64,000 nt of DNA from Prosthecochloris sp. (GCA_004028745.1 RAZP01000006.1:1-64000); one strand, 5' to 3'; counted from the stretch's first letter, positions 19,452 to 28,147 are shown. The notes: generated by a model from the letters alone, not told the origin. Numbers and translations: made by a program.

Positions 19452-21163
19452 AAGTAACAATTAAAACGTATTGGGGGCCCAATCGTTACAGTACACGGCC
19501 GTGTGTCATCTTCTGCTTTGAAGAAATAGAAGAAGAAAAGATATCGACTATGAGGCGTTCGTGTGTAGATGCGGCCAATTATCTCAAGAGAAATTTTGGA
19601 TATCCTCACGCTTTAGAGCGAAGAATTTCCATTGATAACAATGATGTTTTTGATTTTCTATCCAGCGCTGCGATTTTTATTCTAAACTATGTGCGGGGTG
19701 AGTTGGATGAGAGCGGTTATGTGCCCGATAGTACAGCGCCTACCGTATTTGTCGAGTTTCATAAGCCTGAGTTAACAGTAAAGGCACTAAACATTCTACT
19801 CAATTTACTCTTCAGGGTTTCTGTGGCAAGAGATAATGAATTTAATGCGATCTTAAATAGTTTTTGGAATGAGTGTCAAAAGGGACATCCGGATTTTCAG
19901 GCGCACGCACTGATTACAGCTGCTAAAACCAAAAGAATACACTATGCAAATCTTGATAAAAAGATTTGGCTCTATGGAATGGGCTCAAAATCAAAGATAT
20001 TTTTTGAAACGAGTACTATAGAGGATTTACAAAATGGTATTAAGGCAGATAAACTATCGGGAAAACAACTTTTTAGTGCTGTTGGTGCGCCAACTGCTTG
20101 CTATCGAGTCGTAAAAGACCGTGCTGAATTATTGACTGCAATTAGTGATATTGGCTTTCCTTGTGCAATTAAGCCTGTTTACTCGGGTAGTGGAAAAGGG
20201 GTAACGGCAAACATCAAAACGTTTGGTGAAGTTGAATTTGCATATTCAGAGGCGATCAAATTTTCGGGTAAGAATAATGAAATAATGGTAGAAGAATACG
20301 TGCCAGGAAGGGATTATCGTCTTCTGTTTATACGAGGAGATTTTATTGGCTGTGCCAGTAGCGTTGCTCCGTTTGTAATTGGAGATGGTGTCAAAAGTGT
20401 TCGTGAACTTATAGACAGTATTAATATTAAAAGAACCAGAAACCTTTATGAAAGCAAATATCTGAGACCAATAAAAGTTGATGCGTCTGTGATTGAAACG
20501 CTTTCAGTTCAAGGTCTTGGCTTGAATACGATTTTGCAACCAGGTCAAAAAGTCAAATTGCGTAGAAATACAAATTTAGGCGGAGGCGGTTTTACGGAAA
20601 CTTTCGAAAATGTGCATCATGAAGTTCTTGCTATTGCAAAAAAAATTGCCGGGCACTCTGGATTGCACAGTGTCGGAATTGATTATATAACTCAAGATAT
20701 AACCACTTCGCCGTCTGTATCCGGTGGAAAATTTACTGAGTTGAACAAAGTCCCCGGGGTACCCTTATTTTTAGCGGCGGGGTATGATATAGCTAAGTTA
20801 GGAGCCCATTTTCTAGGGAAAAACATTGGTAGTATAGTGGTAAATCTGTTTATCCTTCAGAAAGATCATTTCCAGGAATTTTTACAATCGTATAGTGGCA
20901 AATACGCACTATTTTTGCCAAATATTGTTGTCAAAAAAGGTAAGACGTCAAAATTTGAGAATAGCCACTTTAAGCAAATAATAGGTAACGTTTTTTCGGA
21001 TAAAGAGTTGAATTCACTGGATATCGTTGCCCGTTTGGAGTTTGTGGAAGAATTCGGATTTCCAACCGAGCATGTAACCAAGGTTTTTGTAGGAGAGTCG
21101 TGCAAAACGAAGACAGTTTGCGAGACCATTGAGAAGCTTCATTGCCATGTGCAGTATGTTTAA
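19448..21163 (+). CDS. Cyanophycin synthetase-like ATP-grasp ligase lacking the Mur-ligase half
   Basis: The first 200 residues (YWGPNRYSTRPC and later IHYANLDKKIWLYGMGSKS) and the ATP-grasp domain (about 205-435) follow the front two-thirds of cyanophycin synthetase CphA. Key segments are AIKPVYSGSGKGVT, IMVEEYVPGRDYRLL, VIGDGVKSVRELID, VKLRRNTNL and the metal-binding TELNKVPG. The C-terminal Mur-ligase domain of CphA is replaced by about 130 residues I cannot place. Such enzymes join a carboxylate to an amine through an acyl phosphate, here probably making an amide or peptide; the substrate is unknown. The ATG at 19448 (MKVTIKTYWG) is preferred over TTG 19427. Base composition is visibly AT-richer than its neighbours, suggesting transfer. 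Confidence 0.7.
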   Translation: MKVTIKTYWGPNRYSTRPCVIFCFEEIEEEKISTMRRSCVDAANYLKRNFGYPHALERRISIDNNDVFDFLSSAAIFILNYVRGELDESGYVPDSTAPTVFVEFHKPELTVKALNILLNLLFRVSVARDNEFNAILNSFWNECQKGHPDFQAHALITAAKTKRIHYANLDKKIWLYGMGSKSKIFFETSTIEDLQNGIKADKLSGKQLFSAVGAPTACYRVVKDRAELLTAISDIGFPCAIKPVYSGSGKGVTANIKTFGEVEFAYSEAIKFSGKNNEIMVEEYVPGRDYRLLFIRGDFIGCASSVAPFVIGDGVKSVRELIDSINIKRTRNLYESKYLRPIKVDASVIETLSVQGLGLNTILQPGQKVKLRRNTNLGGGGFTETFENVHHEVLAIAKKIAGHSGLHSVGIDYITQDITTSPSVSGGKFTELNKVPGVPLFLAAGYDIAKLGAHFLGKNIGSIVVNLFILQKDHFQEFLQSYSGKYALFLPNIVVKKGKTSKFENSHFKQIIGNVFSDKELNSLDIVARLEFVEEFGFPTEHVTKVFVGESCKTKTVCETIEKLHCHVQYV

Positions 21164-21241
21164 CATTAGAGGTTCCCATTAGGGTCAAAGAAACATTGTT
21201 CCAGAACACTCTGAATCTTGCGGTGCGGTGCAATGCGATTG

Positions 21242-22312
21242 TCAACCGTAGCGACGTTCAAAGTCGGTAATGAATCTGGTCAATGCCTCCACATCTTCGA
21301 GTGTCACTGCGTTGTAAAGGCTTGCGCGAAATCCGCTACGCGCGCGATGGCCTTCAAGCCCCAACAACCCGGCATCACGGGCCTGTTGGCAAAAGATCGG
21401 TACAGTCTTTGGATTTACTGCGTCAAACACCACGTTCATCATCGAACGTGAGCCCAAAGGCACAGGGCAACGAAAAAGTGTAGAGGCATCCAACGTTTCA
21501 TAAAGCAGAGCTGCCTTGCGTTTATTCAGCGTTTCCATGGCTTTCAAGCCACCGACTTCCTGCTCCAGCCAATCCAGCATACATTCAACCACGTAAATGG
21601 CGAACACCGGTGGCGTGTGGTAGTTTGACGAGGCCACCGCATGTGTGCGGTAATCAAAAAAAGACGGCAGGCCCGGTTGAATCATCTCCTGTGTTTTCCG
21701 GGGCACAATCACCACGGTGACCCCTGCGACGCCAATGGTCTTCTGGGCATGAGCGTAAATCAAAGCGAAACGGCTGACATCGATATTTCGGCTCAGAATA
21801 TCCGAACTCATGTCGGCTACCAATGGAATTGGAGATGCCGGTATATCTTGCCATTGCGTGCCCATCACGGTGTTGTTGGTGCAGATATGCAGATAACGTG
21901 CATCTGCCCAAACATTTAGTGCAAGAGGAATCGCACTGTGGTTCTTGGCGGCCACGTGTACATCCCGCCCCAGTTGGCGGGCAGTATCTATGGCTTTAGC
22001 GGCCCAGTAACCGGTATCAATGTAATCCACTGCATCCCCCGCCGCAGAAAGGTTCATCGGCACCATGCAAAATTGCAAAGAACCGCCACCCTGCAGGAAC
22101 AGCACTACATCATCACCAGCCAGCCCCATCAACCTGCGAATCTTTTCCTGCGTACGCTCAAGCAACTCAAGAACTTGCGGTGCACGATGGCTGATCTCCA
22201 TCACTGACATCCCAGTTCCCCGGTAATCGGTTAATTCATTGCGGATACGCTCCATCACCGAGACTGGTAATTTGGTGGGGCCAGCGTAAAAATTATGTAC
22301 TGTATATGTCAT
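21242..22312 (-). CDS. serC: Phosphoserine aminotransferase
   Basis: PLP-dependent enzyme of the phosphorylated serine pathway (3-phosphohydroxypyruvate to phosphoserine). The start HNFYAGPTKLP matches the NFxAGPxxLP signature; the PLP lysine is in AHAQKTIGVAG (about residue 193), and the C-terminal RARSGFRASLYNAV is typical. At 356 residues it is full length. Codon choice differs from both the AT-rich ATP-grasp gene and the surrounding core genes, consistent with separate acquisition. It faces the ATP-grasp gene tail to tail. Its start overlaps (ATGA) the end of a decayed upstream gene on the same strand. Confidence 0.9.
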   Translation of the reverse strand: MTYTVHNFYAGPTKLPVSVMERIRNELTDYRGTGMSVMEISHRAPQVLELLERTQEKIRRLMGLAGDDVVLFLQGGGSLQFCMVPMNLSAAGDAVDYIDTGYWAAKAIDTARQLGRDVHVAAKNHSAIPLALNVWADARYLHICTNNTVMGTQWQDIPASPIPLVADMSSDILSRNIDVSRFALIYAHAQKTIGVAGVTVVIVPRKTQEMIQPGLPSFFDYRTHAVASSNYHTPPVFAIYVVECMLDWLEQEVGGLKAMETLNKRKAALLYETLDASTLFRCPVPLGSRSMMNVVFDAVNPKTVPIFCQQARDAGLLGLEGHRARSGFRASLYNAVTLEDVEALTRFITDFERRYG

Positions 22313-22635
22313 ATTTCCATATCTCTGAGTAGATCGCTAACTGATCTAACGGGTGAGCACATTCTCACGGATGTAACCTCTAAATCACCTCGTTGGTTAA
22401 AAAGATTAACTATAGTATCATCGAAGATTTTGAATATTGTGATGTTATCAAAACTTAGGTGATCGACAATACTGTCGGCCAAGGGTTTATCTTTATAGTG
22501 AATATCGTTGATGATGCCAAATTACAATTCACCGTAATCATCATCTGGCCAAGGGAAGGTCAATTTCAGTGTAAATAGCGGTCAACTCTTTTGGATCAAA
22601 TGCTTTGCAGTCATGAGCCTTACAATCAATTCTTA
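22309..22635 (-). pseudogene. Decayed gene upstream of serC
   Basis: Read on the minus strand, protein-like pieces occur in order: one ending FDPKELTAIYTEIDLP, then after a one-base frame change PDDDYGEL, a TAA, then HYKDKPLADSIVDHLSFDN and further to RSVSDLLRDMEI. The final TGA overlaps the serC start. One extra C near LP and one in-frame stop are enough to break a single frame, and the 5' end is cut at the mobile element 22637-22753. I do not recognise the family. Confidence 0.5.
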
Positions 22636-22636
22636 G

Positions 22637-22753
22637 GGGCACCTCTATTAATTTGTTGCGCGCCCCGAATACTTCGTTGGGCGGATAGAAAGGGGTTTCT
22701 GCGTTCCGTCCGCCTTGTCTTCAGGCCGCTCACGACAATTAATAGAGGTGCCC
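22637..22753. mobile_element. GGGCACC inverted-repeat element, well-preserved copy
   Basis: The ends GGGCACCTCTATTAATTTG and CAATTAATAGAGGTGCCC are perfect inverted repeats over at least 16 bases. The inner blocks are ACTTCGTTGGGCGGATAG and GTTCCGTCCGCC. The flanks TTAG and TTAA match in 3 of 4 positions. It truncates the decayed gene upstream of serC and lies about 100 bases before the cobalamin riboswitch. Confidence 0.75.
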
Positions 22754-22857
22754 TTAATCGCATTTTTCCAATAGACCAGTCTGTGTTTGTTCCGGCAGAC
22801 AATATCCTTTACATTCAAGAGCACGTTCTTTCTACAATCTGAGAAAACAAGATACCT

Positions 22858-23010
22858 CTTAACCGGGGTTTAATAGGGAATCACGTGAAAATCGTGAGCT
22901 GACGCGCAACTGTAAGCCCGCTGAAACGTTTTTCGGCATTGTGCCACTGTTCCAAGCTTCAGGGATGGGAAGGCGCCGTGAAATGGGTGAGCCAGGAGAC
23001 CTGTCTTGTT
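22858..23010 (+). promoter_or_regulatory. Cobalamin riboswitch controlling nrdDG
   Basis: Conserved blocks occur in order: TAATAGGGAATCACGTGA, GAGCTGACGCGCAACTGTAA (B12 core), GCCACTGTT, GATGGGAAGGCGCCG and GAGCCAGGAGACCTG. These are the standard cobalamin riboswitch signatures. It is followed by a hairpin with a U-rich tail and then the anaerobic ribonucleotide reductase genes. In known cases B12 binding lowers expression of B12-independent isozymes, so nrdDG are probably shut down when cobalamin is plentiful. Confidence 0.9.
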
Positions 23011-23020
23011 TTTTTGTTTT

Positions 23021-23042
23021 GAAAAACCTCCCCCGGTTTTTC
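23021..23042 (+). terminator. Likely expression-platform hairpin of the riboswitch
   Basis: GAAAAACC-TCCCCC-GGTTTTTC is a compact stem ending in a T-run, placed 10 bases after the last conserved riboswitch block. It is a candidate conditional terminator. About 150 bases of leader without a gene follow before nrdD. Confidence 0.55.
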
Positions 23043-23190
23043 TTGATTCCTGATGGTAATGGTATGCTTTCGCGCATAAAGCATGTGACAGGATTGGGAC
23101 AAGGTTTCTCTCCTCAGCCTCTTCTTCGTAGCTTTTTTCCGCGACAGTGTGCCTTTGATGGTTTATTCATCCTTTAAATTTGACACACTC

Positions 23191-25383
23191 ATGATGGAAG
23201 ACAAAGCTGTTTTTAACGACGCGAGAATCATCAAGCGTGACGGCAGGGTTGTTTGTTTTGACCAGGAAAAAATCACTTTTGCTATTTTCAGGGCTCTTCG
23301 TGCGGTCGGGAACCCCGATCGACAGCATGCCGCAGCCTTGAGTTCACGGGTTGTTGAGTCCCTTGACATTGGAACGCGTAAGGAGTTCCCTTCGGTTGAG
23401 GAAATCCAGGATGCGGTTGAAAAGGTCCTGTTTGAAAAACAGGCTTTCGATGCCGCCAAAGCCTATATCATTTATCGTCACCAGCACAGCAATATGCGGG
23501 AAGCCAGGGAGATTTTTTCCAATATCGACCTGGTTGACGATTATTTGCATCTCAAGGACTGGCGCGTGAAGGAAAACGCCAATCTGAGCTATTCCCTCCA
23601 AGGCTTGAACCATCATGTTTCCAGTATTGTGAGTTCCCAGTACTGGCTGAACGAAATCTATCCCCGGGAGATTGCCGAGGCACACAAGGAGGGCATGATC
23701 CATATACATGATCTCGGATCACTGAGCGTCTACTGCGTAGGCTGGGATCTTGAAGATCTTCTGCTGAGCGGTTTTCGGGGTGTAGAACAGCAGGCAACAA
23801 GCGCACCGGCAAGGCACCTGCGCTCTGCGCTGGGACAGATTGTGAATTTCTTCTACACCATGCAGGGAGAGGCTGCCGGTGCCCAGGCTTTCTCGGGTTT
23901 CGATACCTGGCTGGCACCGTTTATCCACTATGACAAGCTGGATTATGAAGAGGTAAAGCAGTCTTTGCAGGAGTTTTTCTTCAACATGAATGTCCCGACG
24001 AGGGTTGGCTTCCAGACGCCTTTTACCAATGTCACGCTCGATCTTCGTGTGCCGGAGTTCATGCATGATCGCCGGGTCATTATCGGTGGCAAACTGCAGG
24101 ATGAAGTCTATGGTGATTTTCAGGAAGAAATGAACCTGTTCAACCGTGCTTTCGCAGCCGTAATGCTTGAAGGTGATGCCAACGGTTCGGTTTTTTCGTT
24201 CCCGATACCCACCTACAACATTACGCCTGATTTCGACTGGGAAAACCCGGTATACAACGGTATCTGGGAGATGACAGCAAAATATGGCATACCTTATTTC
24301 TCGAATTTTGTGAATTCCGATCTAAACCCTGATGACGTTCGAAGCATGTGCTGCCGTCTCAGGCTTGACAAGCGTGAGCTGTGGAGCCGTGGAGGGGGCC
24401 TCTTCGGTTCGAATCCTCTTACCGGTTCAGTTGGTGTGGTGACGGTCAATTTGCCGGAACTCGGTTATTTATCGCGCTCGGAAAGTGAGTTTTTTCAGCG
24501 TCTGGCAAGAGTCATGGAACTCGGGAAAAGCAGCCTTGAAATAAAGCGCAAAGTCATCGAGCGCTTGACAACGCAGGGCCTTTATCCTTACTCGAGTTTT
24601 TATCTGCGCAACCTTTACGAGAAAAATGGCTCCTACTGGGACAATCACTTTTCCACGATAGGTCTTATTGGTATGAACGAGTGCAGCATGAACTTTCTCG
24701 GCTCGTCCATCGGCGAGCCGGAAGGGCGTACATTCAGCCTTAAGGTTCTGGATTTCATGCGTGAACAGCTTGCCGCGTTTCAGGAGGAGACAGGTCACAT
24801 CTATAACCTGGAGGCTACTCCCGGAGAAGGCACGTCCTATCGCCTGGCGAAACTCGACAAGGCGAGATATCCGGATATCATTGTTGCCAATGAAACAGCT
24901 TGCAGGGGCGGGGCAGAGCCGTATTATACCAATTCCTCCCAGCTTCCGGTCAACTATACCGATGATCTGTTCGAAGCCTTGCGGCTTCAGGATGATCTTC
25001 AAGTACGCTATACCGGCGGGACGGTTTTTCACACGTTTCTTGGGGAACAAAGTCTGCCTCCGGCATCGGCCCGGCAGCTTGTCAGGAAAATTACTTCCAA
25101 TTTCAGGTTGCCTTACGTTACCCTGTCTCCGACGTTCAGCGTATGCCCGTCACATGGTTATCTCGCCGGTGAGCATCAGGAATGTCCTGTCTGCCTTGCA
25201 TCAGGAACGGCTCGGCGGTGCCTTGTCTTTTCGCGTATTGTGGGGTACCTCAGGCCTGTGGAACAATGGAACGCAGGAAAGCAGACGGAGTTCAGGGATC
25301 GCAAGCTTTTTGACTGGCGAGGTGTCGAATCCTTCAATAATGCAGAAAAGAATGTAGTCTGCGGTTCTGCTCCTGTAACATGA
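23191..25383 (+). CDS. nrdD: Anaerobic ribonucleoside-triphosphate reductase (class III)
   Basis: Glycyl-radical enzyme that makes deoxyribonucleotides without oxygen. There is an N-terminal ATP-cone (IIKRDGRVVCFDQEKITFA, about residues 12-30). The C-terminus has the zinc-site cysteines (CPSHGYL and ECPVCLASG) and the glycyl-radical motif RIVGYLRPVEQWNAGK. The length of about 730 residues is normal. The ATG pair at 23191/23194 is chosen; the frame is open upstream to 23149 without a better start. Its stop overlaps the nrdG start by 4 bases, and a cobalamin riboswitch lies in its leader. Confidence 0.95.
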   Translation: MMEDKAVFNDARIIKRDGRVVCFDQEKITFAIFRALRAVGNPDRQHAAALSSRVVESLDIGTRKEFPSVEEIQDAVEKVLFEKQAFDAAKAYIIYRHQHSNMREAREIFSNIDLVDDYLHLKDWRVKENANLSYSLQGLNHHVSSIVSSQYWLNEIYPREIAEAHKEGMIHIHDLGSLSVYCVGWDLEDLLLSGFRGVEQQATSAPARHLRSALGQIVNFFYTMQGEAAGAQAFSGFDTWLAPFIHYDKLDYEEVKQSLQEFFFNMNVPTRVGFQTPFTNVTLDLRVPEFMHDRRVIIGGKLQDEVYGDFQEEMNLFNRAFAAVMLEGDANGSVFSFPIPTYNITPDFDWENPVYNGIWEMTAKYGIPYFSNFVNSDLNPDDVRSMCCRLRLDKRELWSRGGGLFGSNPLTGSVGVVTVNLPELGYLSRSESEFFQRLARVMELGKSSLEIKRKVIERLTTQGLYPYSSFYLRNLYEKNGSYWDNHFSTIGLIGMNECSMNFLGSSIGEPEGRTFSLKVLDFMREQLAAFQEETGHIYNLEATPGEGTSYRLAKLDKARYPDIIVANETACRGGAEPYYTNSSQLPVNYTDDLFEALRLQDDLQVRYTGGTVFHTFLGEQSLPPASARQLVRKITSNFRLPYVTLSPTFSVCPSHGYLAGEHQECPVCLASGTARRCLVFSRIVGYLRPVEQWNAGKQTEFRDRKLFDWRGVESFNNAEKNVVCGSAPVT

Positions 25384-26132
25384 AAGACGGCGTTGAAAAA
25401 GCGATAGCGGAAAGCGCGGATCTTTTTCGATCTTTTCCGGTCGGAGGATTTCTAAAGCAAAGCCTTAATGATTATCCGGGAAGGGTTTCGGCGGTTGTTT
25501 ACACCAGGGGCTGCAACTTTCGTTGTGTTTACTGTCATAATCCGGAGCTGGTTCTCCCGGACCTGCTTTCCAGCAATGCGCCCCTTGCGAATGAGGAAGT
25601 GTTTGCGTGGCTCTCAGCGAACAAGGCTCTTCTTGATGCGGTTGTCATAACAGGCGGTGAGCCTACCCTGCATCGTGCATTGCCGGGATGTATCAGGAAA
25701 ATGAAAGCCCTTGGGCTGGAAGTAAAGCTCGATACCAACGGGACAAACCCCGGTATGCTTGAGATGCTTTTAAACGATGGACTGGTGGATTACATCGCGA
25801 TGGATATCAAAGCGCCCCTGGACTATGGTAAGTATGCTATGATCTGTGGCTGTCTTTTTACGGAAACAATGTTTGAAGACGTAAGGAGATCACTGTTTCT
25901 GCTGCATGATGCAGGAGTTCCCTGTGAAGTTCGGACAACCGTTCTCAGGCCGTACCATACCGGGAAAGATATTATCGATATTGCGCACTTGGTTAACGTC
26001 CCGTTTTTTCTTCAGGAATGCAGCCTTGAAAAAACACTTCAACCTCTCCCCGGAAAGACATTTGCAAAGGAGGAAATTTTGAGAATAGTTGAATCTTTAG
26101 AACCAAATGGTGGAAATGTTTGTTTAAGGTGA
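25380..26132 (+). CDS. nrdG: Anaerobic ribonucleotide reductase activating protein (radical SAM)
   Basis: Installs the glycyl radical on NrdD using SAM and a [4Fe-4S] cluster. The cluster motif is CNFRCVYCHNPE (CxxxCxxC, about residue 43), after GGFLKQSLNDYPGRVSAVVYTRG; GGEPTLHR follows. At 250 residues it is the longer activase form. It is translationally coupled to nrdD (ATGA overlap), and a strong terminator follows. Confidence 0.95.
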   Translation: MKDGVEKAIAESADLFRSFPVGGFLKQSLNDYPGRVSAVVYTRGCNFRCVYCHNPELVLPDLLSSNAPLANEEVFAWLSANKALLDAVVITGGEPTLHRALPGCIRKMKALGLEVKLDTNGTNPGMLEMLLNDGLVDYIAMDIKAPLDYGKYAMICGCLFTETMFEDVRRSLFLLHDAGVPCEVRTTVLRPYHTGKDIIDIAHLVNVPFFLQECSLEKTLQPLPGKTFAKEEILRIVESLEPNGGNVCLR

Positions 26133-26162
26133 ATGTAGTGATTGTTGTTTTTCTCCGTTCGG

Positions 26163-26195
26163 CCTGTCCTGAGGTTTATCAGGGCAGGTTTTTTT
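26163..26195 (+). terminator. Terminator after nrdG
   Basis: CCTGTCCTGA-GGTTTA-TCAGGGCAGG forms a 10-bp stem followed by seven T residues. Confidence 0.88.
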
Positions 26196-26264
26196 GGCCC
26201 CCTCTTAATCTTATCACACGATCTGATTACTTTGTTAGGATGGTAAGAGTGGTATGAGGTGCTC
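26196..26264. repeat. Degenerate copy of the GGGCACC element
   Basis: GGCCCCCTCTTAATC, GATTACTTTGTTAGGATGG and ATGAGGTGCTC follow the element's left end, inner block and right end with many changes and internal loss (69 bases). It sits between the nrdG terminator and the 3' end of modD. Confidence 0.4.
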
Positions 26265-26277
26265 TTGTGTCAGCAGT

Positions 26278-27126
26278 TCACATTTTGCGAATTGTGACCT
26301 TGTAATCGGCAGGTTTGCCGAAATACATCCATGAGCTGACAAGCACATCCGCTCCTGCCGCAGCGTAGGCTGCGGCGTTTTTATCATTGATACCCCCTGC
26401 AGCAGCGATAACGGTATTTCTGTTTGCCCGCTTTACCTTTTCAGTTATTTCCGCAACCGACTCGGGTGAAAGTTTGTCGAGTTGTATGATATCGGCTCCG
26501 GCTTCTGCAGCAAGGACTGCATGAGCCGGGGTTTCCATTTCTACAGCGACTTTTTTTTCAGGACATCTGGCTTTTATGGATGGGAGCTGTTTGCATAAGG
26601 TCTCCATTCCTCCAAGCAGGTCATAGTGATTGGAGAATATCAGGATAGAATCGGAAAGCCCGAGCCTATGCGGGGAGCCTCCGCCGGAGCAGAGTGCTTT
26701 AAGCGAAAGATGCTTGATGCCGGGCAGATGTTTGCGGGTGCCGCATACTTCGGTATTTTTCCGGCCGCGCTTGGCACCGTCAACCATTGACCTTGTTCTT
26801 GTTGCTATGCCGGAAAAATGTTCCAGAATATTCTGCGAGACTTTCCATCCCATATGAAGCAGCTCGGCATTGCCATGAGCTTTCAGCACGGTTTCTCCTG
26901 CATGAGCTGTTTTACCACTGCTTACAATCAGTTCGGCTTTGACGCCAAGCAGGTTGAAAATTTTTTCAACCTCTTCGCTGCCGCATACAGTGAACGGTTC
27001 TTTTGGTGTGAAAAGAATTTCGGCGTTCACCGTTGAAAGGTTGAGCAGCGAGCTTGTCAGGTCGAAGTAAGGCACGTCTTCCCTGAGCAAAGCCTCGATT
27101 TCAGACTGGTTCAAGGTAAAATGCAC
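26278..27126 (-). CDS. modD: ModD protein (nicotinate-nucleotide pyrophosphorylase-like)
   Basis: This 282-residue protein has the QPRTase/NadC fold: ARGIATRTRSM-like FSGIATRTRSMV, CGTRKHLPGIKHLSLKAL, GGSPHRLGLSDSILI and the C-terminal AAAGGINDKNAAAYAAAGAD. The details (short spacing, HLPGIK in place of NadC KTTPGLR, and GGSPHRLGL) match ModD, found in molybdenum-transport clusters and of unproven function. No modABC genes are adjacent. The GTG start at 27126 gives MHFTLNQSEIEALL. NadC itself is the alternative call but less likely. Confidence 0.75.
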   Translation of the reverse strand: MHFTLNQSEIEALLREDVPYFDLTSSLLNLSTVNAEILFTPKEPFTVCGSEEVEKIFNLLGVKAELIVSSGKTAHAGETVLKAHGNAELLHMGWKVSQNILEHFSGIATRTRSMVDGAKRGRKNTEVCGTRKHLPGIKHLSLKALCSGGGSPHRLGLSDSILIFSNHYDLLGGMETLCKQLPSIKARCPEKKVAVEMETPAHAVLAAEAGADIIQLDKLSPESVAEITEKVKRANRNTVIAAAGGINDKNAAAYAAAGADVLVSSWMYFGKPADYKVTIRKM

Positions 27127-27439
27127 GATTGGAAAGGTTTAAAAAGTTTTGGATTTATAGAGGCATCTTTTAACATGGTGTTTTTTTGCAAATCAATATA
27201 GTCTTTGTAAGGTGATTACGTTCCATCAAGATGAGAGTGGAGGGTCAGGAGATAAATAGAGGTGTGGTTATGTAATGAATATCGACGTGATTTTTTTTGC
27301 CTTTTTCCACGGTAAGTGTTGAAAGCTGGAACAATTGTTGCTTATTGTGGCTTAATAAGAACTGTCAATGGAATTGTGGAAACGCGAAATACCGACAAGG
27401 AAGTAGCTATAACTTGTTATTTATAAAGGTTTTATTTTT
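27127..27439. other. Non-coding gap with decayed repeat ends
   Basis: No gene is seen. TTTATAGAGGCATCTTTT (about 27153) and ATAAATAGAGGTG (about 27252) resemble the right terminus of the GGGCACC element, so this gap may be an old, eroded copy. Confidence 0.3.
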
Positions 27440-27571
27440 TTATTCCAGTTTTTTCGCTTCCTGGCGGTATTGTTCCCGGGCGGCATATTCTCCAGCGTTG
27501 AAAAATGTTGGGGGAATGTTGATAACTTGTGGAAAGTTTTCGGCGAACCGCCGAATAAGTCGTAAAATCAT
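27440..27571 (-). CDS. Small unknown protein, 43 residues
   Basis: This frame is too short for standard cut-offs but looks genuine: it starts MILRLIRRFAENFPQVINIP and ends EQYRQEAKKLE. The ATG (27569-27571) has GGAG 7 bases upstream. The first half is basic-amphipathic, followed by a proline-rich turn and a charged C-terminal helix. Codon use is like that of its neighbours. I do not recognise the family; it is divergent from kdsC. Confidence 0.5.
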   Translation of the reverse strand: MILRLIRRFAENFPQVINIPPTFFNAGEYAAREQYRQEAKKLE

Positions 27572-27628
27572 ATATTAACTCCATTCTTTTTAAGCTTTTA
27601 ATAAAAACAGCAAAAACACGGTATTGGT

Positions 27629-28147
27629 ATGATAGAGTTGTCACCTGAAGAGTTTTTTCGTCGAGCAAAAAACATCAGACTTGTACTATCCGACAATGAT
27701 GGTGTCTTGACCGATAACGGAGTGTATTACTCTGAGCGCGGCGAAGAGCTCAAGCGTTATTCCATACGTGACGGGATGGGTGTTGAGAGGCTGGAGACGG
27801 TAGGGATAATGGCTGGAATCATGACAGGGGAAACCTCTCTGAATCTCAAAAAGCGGGCAGAAAAGCTGAAAATCAAGCATCTTTATCTCGGCGTCAAGGA
27901 CAAACAGTCAAGGCTCAAGGGTGTTCTTTCTGAAACCGGTCTGGCGATCAATGAAATCGCTTACATGGGAGATGATGTCAATGATTTAGGGATCATGCGT
28001 GCTGTTGCAGTTTCGGGGTTGACAGCATGTCCCGCAGATGCAACTGATTTTGTCCGTCCGGTTGTTCACTATATCTGCAAAGCTAATGGGGGGCATGGTG
28101 CATTTCGCGAGTTTGCAGAAATGCTGGTGCGATTGAGGAACTCCTGA
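27629..28147 (+). CDS. kdsC: 3-deoxy-D-manno-octulosonate 8-phosphate phosphatase
   Basis: HAD-family phosphatase that removes phosphate from KDO-8-P in lipopolysaccharide core synthesis. The nucleophile motif is LSDNDGVLTD (DxD, about residue 19). GVYYSERGEELKRYSIRDGMG is the KdsC-type region, and YMGDDVNDLGIM is motif IV. The length (172 residues) is typical of the tetrameric C0-type HAD enzymes. The second position of DNDG is Asn rather than the common Val/Ile; the catalytic aspartates are kept. Confidence 0.93.
   Translation: MIELSPEEFFRRAKNIRLVLSDNDGVLTDNGVYYSERGEELKRYSIRDGMGVERLETVGIMAGIMTGETSLNLKKRAEKLKIKHLYLGVKDKQSRLKGVLSETGLAINEIAYMGDDVNDLGIMRAVAVSGLTACPADATDFVRPVVHYICKANGGHGAFREFAEMLVRLRNS

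Noticed and set aside
21164..21177. ATTAGAGGTTCCC after the ATP-grasp stop as another element end
   Set aside because: Only about 13 bases match and no interior sequence is present. It is kept as a curiosity only.
22368..22395. Apparent element remnant (AACCTCTAAAT, CTCGTTGG) right of serC
   Set aside because: On the minus strand it lies in a protein-like frame (NLFNQRGDLEVTS) leading into serC, so the resemblance is probably chance.
27297..27578. 93-codon plus-strand frame
   Set aside because: It is antisense to the better-supported 43-residue protein and is rich in Cys/Trp/Phe in a random-looking pattern.
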